A DNA stretch of 64,000 nucleotides, taken from the NCBI RefSeq assembly GCF_003033925.1, contig NZ_CP028365.1:2294001-2358000 (forward strand), written 5' to 3'. Under the pieces are notes generated by a model that saw only the letters and a list, made by a program, of their open reading frames with translations, was not told where the DNA came from and did no database searches. Positions 60,597-64,000 of this stretch are shown piece by piece. Origin of the DNA: Tannerella serpentiformis. GTDB taxonomy: Bacteria > Bacteroidota > Bacteroidia > Bacteroidales > Tannerellaceae. Both the position numbers and the translations under genes were made by a program. Each line of letters begins with the position of its first letter. Within the stretch, counting starts at the first letter, position 1.

Positions 60597-62420
60597 ATGA
60601 TTCCCCATTTCGCAGAACTAATCCACCATCAGGCCGAACGCTACGGCCAACGCGTCGCCCTGCTTCATCGCGATCCACGCACCGGCAAGTGGCTCGGCAT
60701 CTCCTGGAACGCCTTTGCCGACCGCGTCCGACTCACCTCGCAGGCACTCATCGAGTACGGCATCGGCGTGCAGGAAAACATCGGCATCTATGCCCCCAAT
60801 ATGCCCCAGTACTTCTACACCGCCTTCGGTGCCTATGGCGCTCGCGCCGTGGAAGTGCCCATGTACCCCACCGGATCGCCCGACCAGATCAAATACATCG
60901 TCCGCGACGCCAACATCCGACTGCTCTTCGTCGGCGAACAGCAGCAGTACAACAACGCCTACAAGGCGCAACAGGAGATGGGCGACACGCTCCGGAAGAT
61001 CGTCATCTTCGACCGCAGCGTCGTCCGTTATCCCACCGACGAGACGAGCGTCTTCTTCGAGGAGTTCGTCCGCCTCGGTGACAACGCCCGCGCCGAAACC
61101 GCCGCGCGCATCCGCCGCAACGAGGCCACCGACGACGACGTGGCCCTCATCATCTACACCTCCGGTACGACGGGCGAGCCCAAGGGCGTCGTCATCACTC
61201 ACGCCAACTTTCGCGAGATGATGCGCATTCACACCCTCCGTCTGCCGATGGTCACCGAGCGTGACCTCTCCATGTGCTTCCTACCACTCGTCCACATCTT
61301 CGAGAAGGGCTGGACCAACTTCTGCCTCTGCCGCGGCGTACGCATCGCCATCAACCGCGACCCGAAAATGATCCGCCAGACGCTGCTCGAAGTGCGGCCC
61401 ACGCTCATGTGCAACGTGCCGCGCTTCTGGGAGAAGGTCTACGCCGGCGCCAACGAACGCCTCACCCGCGCCGCCGGGCCTATGCAGCGCCTCCTGCGTG
61501 ACGCCCTCCGCACCGGCCGCGAGTATGTCCTCAACTATCGCCGTACGGGCGAGACGCCTCCCCGCACGCTGGCCCTCAAGTTCGCCTTCTACCAAAAGAC
61601 GGTCTACAGCGCCCTCAAACGCGCCGTCGGCATCGAGCGCGGCAACATCTTCCCCGTGGCCGGCGCGCCCCTCTCGGACGAGATCGCCGAGTTCCTCCTC
61701 TCCGTCGACATTCCCATCGTCTACGGCTACGGCCTCTCCGAAACCTCCGCCACCGTCTGCTGCTACCCCACCGTGGGCTACACCCTCGGCTCCATTGGCA
61801 CCCTCATGCCCGACATCGACGTCCGTATCGATCCGGAGAACAACGAGATCCTTGTCCGCGGCAAGACCATCATGCGCGAGTATTACCGTAAGCCCGAAGA
61901 GACCCGCCGCGCCTTCACGCCCGACGGATACTTCCGCACCGGCGACGCGGGTAGGCTCGGGGAGGACGGCTGCACGCTCTTCTTCCAAGAGCGCATTAAG
62001 GATCTCTTCAAGACCTCGAACGGCAAATACATCGCCCCGCAAGCGATCGAGATGAGCCTCGGCGGCAACCCCTACATCGAGCAGTGCGCCGTCATAGCCG
62101 ACGAGCGCAAGTTCGTCAGCGCCCTCATCGTGCCTGCCTTCGACGCCCTCGAGGCCCATGCCCGCGCCCGCGGCATAGCCTTCACCGACCGTGCCGATCT
62201 CATCGCCCGTGAGGACATCATCCGCTTCTACCGTTCGCTCATCGAGGAGGCACAGCAGCATTTCGCCTCGTTCGAGAAGATCAAGCGTTTCACCCTTCTC
62301 CAGCGCCCCTTCACCATCCAGGACGGCGAATTGACCGACACCCTCAAGCTCCGTCGTGGCGCCATCGCCCGTCGCTACGCCGCCGAGATTGAGGCCATGT
62401 ATAAGGACACGGAGAAATGA
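60597..62420 (+). CDS. fadD: Long-chain acyl-CoA synthetase (AMP-forming)
   Basis: The 607-residue protein has the adenylation motifs ALIIYTSGTTGEPKGVVITH, VYGYGLSETSATVC, the YFRTGDAGRL hinge and DLFKTSNGKYIAPQAIE. It activates fatty acids to acyl-CoA through acyl-AMP. Its lysine-containing C-terminal segment (LTDTLKLRRGAI) is the usual LTxxLKxRR form. Array F begins 15 bases past its stop. Confidence 0.94.
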   Translation: MIPHFAELIHHQAERYGQRVALLHRDPRTGKWLGISWNAFADRVRLTSQALIEYGIGVQENIGIYAPNMPQYFYTAFGAYGARAVEVPMYPTGSPDQIKYIVRDANIRLLFVGEQQQYNNAYKAQQEMGDTLRKIVIFDRSVVRYPTDETSVFFEEFVRLGDNARAETAARIRRNEATDDDVALIIYTSGTTGEPKGVVITHANFREMMRIHTLRLPMVTERDLSMCFLPLVHIFEKGWTNFCLCRGVRIAINRDPKMIRQTLLEVRPTLMCNVPRFWEKVYAGANERLTRAAGPMQRLLRDALRTGREYVLNYRRTGETPPRTLALKFAFYQKTVYSALKRAVGIERGNIFPVAGAPLSDEIAEFLLSVDIPIVYGYGLSETSATVCCYPTVGYTLGSIGTLMPDIDVRIDPENNEILVRGKTIMREYYRKPEETRRAFTPDGYFRTGDAGRLGEDGCTLFFQERIKDLFKTSNGKYIAPQAIEMSLGGNPYIEQCAVIADERKFVSALIVPAFDALEAHARARGIAFTDRADLIAREDIIRFYRSLIEEAQQHFASFEKIKRFTLLQRPFTIQDGELTDTLKLRRGAIARRYAAEIEAMYKDTEK

Positions 62421-62434
62421 CGCACTAAGAAGCC

Positions 62435-62739
62435 AAACAGGCGCCTGTTTGGGCTCCCTGCAATTTGTGTAACGGTAAACAGGGCCCCTGCGGGGGCAGC
62501 GAAGTTTGGCCGGGTACCAGGAAAAACTTCCCTACCTCGGCAGAGGCCAGCGCGAAGTCAAACAGGCGCCTGTTTGGGCTCCTGCAATTTGTGTAACGGT
62601 AAACAGGCGCCTGTTTGGGTCTACGCAATCTGCGCAATGGTAAACAGGCGCCTGTTTAGGCTCCTGCAATTTGTGTAATGGTAAACAGGCGCCTGTTTGA
62701 GCCTACGCAATCTGTGCAATGGTAAACAGGCGCCTGTTT
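62435..62739. repeat. Palindromic tandem array F, 41-bp period, seven words plus one lost, upstream of DUF6261 gene 4
   Basis: The perfect palindrome AAACAGGCGCCTGTTT starts at 62435, 62560, 62601, 62642, 62683 and 62724, with a damaged copy at 62477. Intact neighbours are 41 bp apart. Between 62490 and 62558 one unit has been replaced by sequence of another repeat family (GGCCGGGTACC and CGGCAGAGGCC), yet the flanking words keep their phase (83 bases, or two units). Spacers alternate between CTCCTGCAATTTGTGTAA and CTACGCAATCTGTGCAA forms, as in array A. Confidence 0.94.
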
Positions 62740-62766
62740 GAGTTCAAACGAATAAAATGACCTTTG
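62737..62766 (+). promoter_or_regulatory. Possible promoter whose -33 lies in the last palindrome of array F
   Basis: The last word ends in TTTG at 62737-62740. GACCTTTG, one base off TAnnTTTG, is at 62759-62766, 18 bases on. A start near 62773 would lie 20 bases before the DUF6261 ATG. Confidence 0.42.
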
Positions 62767-62792
62767 GGGATCATTAAAACGACGAGATACAT

Positions 62793-63581
62793 ATGACAAC
62801 GACAAGCAATGACCTGCCAGAGGTCGCTAAAATCGAAGAGCGCGGCGGATGGAACTTTACCATCGCGCTGCATGTAGAGTTTCAGTATGAGCAATACAAT
62901 CGAATCAAGGATTTTGATCAGGCGAAACTGAAATTTCCCGCTGGACTGATGGAAATATGGAACGGGCGGCTGAGCCGGGAGGTGAAGGTGAATAAGACGG
63001 TGAAAGAATCGGCTTTTGTCACGCAGCTGAGCGATCTCGACAAAGAGCGAGACAAGATGCTGACGAGCATTTTTGCCATCGTCCGCGGCCAAAAACTATC
63101 GCCCAAAAAGTCTACGGCCGAGGCCGCCGCACGCTTGGCACGTGTGCTGAAGCCTTACGCGAATATCCAGCGGGCCTCATTTGATGAGGAGTCGGCTGAC
63201 ATCCGAGGGTTGAAGGAAGACGTGCGCACACTGACGGACGACATCGCCACGCTGGGACTCACCGACTCCTTTACGGAACTTTTCGCCCTGAACGACTCCT
63301 TCGTTGCGCTTCGCCTCCAGCGGCAGGTGGAGTCGCCGAGGGAAGATCTGCCCAATGCGCGCGTGGCACGCGCCGAGACGAGCGAGGCTTACGACGTCGT
63401 TTGCTGCTACATCGAAGCCGCTTTCTTGCATGCCGCCAATGAGGAAGACCGCGCCGCGATCGGTGCCCTGATCAAGGATTTGAACAAGGTGACGGCCGCT
63501 TACAAGACGACGTACAACAAGAAGGTCGGGCAGCGGAAGCGGGGCGCGGCGAAGCCTGACGACGATCAGTCGGAGGAATGA
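62793..63581 (+). CDS. DUF6261-like protein 4
   Basis: The 262-residue protein is mainly helical and without a signal peptide. It is closest to pseudogene 2: FPAGLMEIWNGRLSREVKVNK, LDKERDKMLTSIFAIVRGQKLS, ADIRGLKEDVRTLTDDIATLGLTDSFTELFALNDSFVALR and YDVVCCYIEAAFLHAANEEDRAAIGALIKDLNKV. The matching parts of gene 2 include DIATLGLTASFTQPYTINDEY. It ends in a short charged tail. It lies alone behind array F, and nothing in the sequence names its function. Confidence 0.75.
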   Translation: MTTTSNDLPEVAKIEERGGWNFTIALHVEFQYEQYNRIKDFDQAKLKFPAGLMEIWNGRLSREVKVNKTVKESAFVTQLSDLDKERDKMLTSIFAIVRGQKLSPKKSTAEAAARLARVLKPYANIQRASFDEESADIRGLKEDVRTLTDDIATLGLTDSFTELFALNDSFVALRLQRQVESPREDLPNARVARAETSEAYDVVCCYIEAAFLHAANEEDRAAIGALIKDLNKVTAAYKTTYNKKVGQRKRGAAKPDDDQSEE

Positions 63582-63648
63582 CGGAGGGCGGTGACGCACC
63601 GATTGGGGCGCATCCATTGGCCCTCGTTGGGCCGGGGGCGGACAAAGA

Positions 63649-63698
63649 AATGCCGGGTACATGTGGGGAGCGTCCTCCCTCATCATGTATCCGGCATT
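63649..63698. repeat. GCCGGGTACATG inverted repeat
   Basis: AATGCCGGGTACATG (63649-63663) pairs with CATGTATCCGGCATT (63684-63698). It is the same element as the metH terminator but lacks a T run, so it may be only a dispersed repeat or a weak terminator. Confidence 0.75.
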
Positions 63699-63745
63699 AT
63701 TCGTCGGTGCCCGCAGCCGCCTCGCCGGCAGCCGCAAGGGGGGGC

Positions 63746-64000
63746 TCAACTTCGGAAGAAGAAGCGCAGCACGTCGTTGCCGTTGGCGTAGAGCAGGAGG
63801 CCGAAGAGCAGCACCATGCCCACGATCTGGGCGTACTCGAGGAACTTATCCGACGGCTTGCGACGCGTCACCACCTCGTAGAGCAAGAACATGATGTGCC
63901 CGCCGTCGAGCGCCGGGATGGGCAGGATGTTCATGAAGGCCAGGATGACGCTCAGGAAGGCCGTCAGCATCCAGAACGTGCGCGAGTCCCAAGCCGCAGG
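63746..64000 (-). CDS. rseP: RIP metalloprotease RseP, C-terminal end (runs off the window)
   Basis: The last 85 codons of a minus-strand gene are present. FMNILPIPALDGGHIMFLLYEVVTRRKPSDKF holds the conserved NxxPxPxLDGGH motif of M50 site-2 proteases, whose Asp is the third zinc ligand. A final membrane helix (IVGMVLLFGLLLYANG) and the tail RFFFRS follow. RseP cleaves anti-sigma factors and signal peptides inside the inner membrane. Confidence 0.93.
   Translation of the reverse strand, partial: PAAWDSRTFWMLTAFLSVILAFMNILPIPALDGGHIMFLLYEVVTRRKPSDKFLEYAQIVGMVLLFGLLLYANGNDVLRFFFRS

Overview
The window reads as chromosome of a Bacteroidota member of the order Bacteroidales, most like Tannerella or a close relative. 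The support is an rrn operon whose 16S ends in the Bacteroidota form CTGGAACACCTCC, many promoters of the -33 TTTG / -7 TAnnTTTG type, a C-terminal type IX secretion signal on a giant surface protein, a four-gene 2-oxoacid:ferredoxin oxidoreductase operon, and four paralogues that look like the Bacteroidota family DUF6261. The species is inference. Most genes are GC-rich; the giant surface gene is visibly richer in A and T.

Layout. 1-4.6 kb: 5' part of pheT (minus), then a vor/kor operon (plus). 5.1-9.8 kb: a minus-strand run of sugar-phosphate transferase, ruvX, def and a TPR protein. 10.4-11.7 kb: a DUF6261 gene translationally coupled to rlmH. 11.8-17.7 kb: an rrn operon (two promoters, 16S, tRNA-Ile, tRNA-Ala, 23S, 5S). 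18-23.7 kb: a broken DUF6261 gene, pepD, an alpha/beta hydrolase that carries a duplicated pepD promoter and head, and a PBP4-type D,D-carboxypeptidase. 23.8-27.5 kb: metH. 27.5-32.3 kb: a repeat-dense stretch and three tandem TPM-domain genes, one decayed. 32.4-38.3 kb: S41 protease, coaD, topoisomerase IV subunit B and a GNAT-like protein (minus). 38.8-47.3 kb: dnaA, a candidate small RNA, nadK, pdxJ, exbB-exbD-tonB, a DJ-1 family gene with a duplicated tail, and a HigBA toxin-antitoxin pair. 48-55.8 kb: a DUF6261 gene and the 2188-residue type IX cargo. 56.5-64 kb: epimerase, GHL10-type lipoprotein, leucine-rich repeat protein, acyl-CoA synthetase, the fourth DUF6261 gene and the 3' end of rseP.

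The most unusual feature is a set of ten non-coding tandem arrays. Each is built on a palindromic word repeated every 41 or 42 bp, which is four turns of B-DNA. Nearly every array has its own word. In one array the spacers have no shared sequence, yet the word recurs nine times at exactly 41 bp. All four DUF6261 genes (three intact, one with an amber stop) have such an array directly upstream on their own strand; six arrays have no such gene beside them. I propose an array-plus-DUF6261 module in which the palindromes are helically phased protein-binding sites, with orphan arrays left after gene loss. The arrays and their spacing are seen directly; the function is inference.

Other interspersed repeats are also common: palindromes related to GGGCGTATGCGATACGCCC, elements built on GCCGGGTACATG, a heptamer satellite that forms an inverted repeat, and partial gene duplications. 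Many intergenic regions of this genome appear to be repeat-driven and changing.
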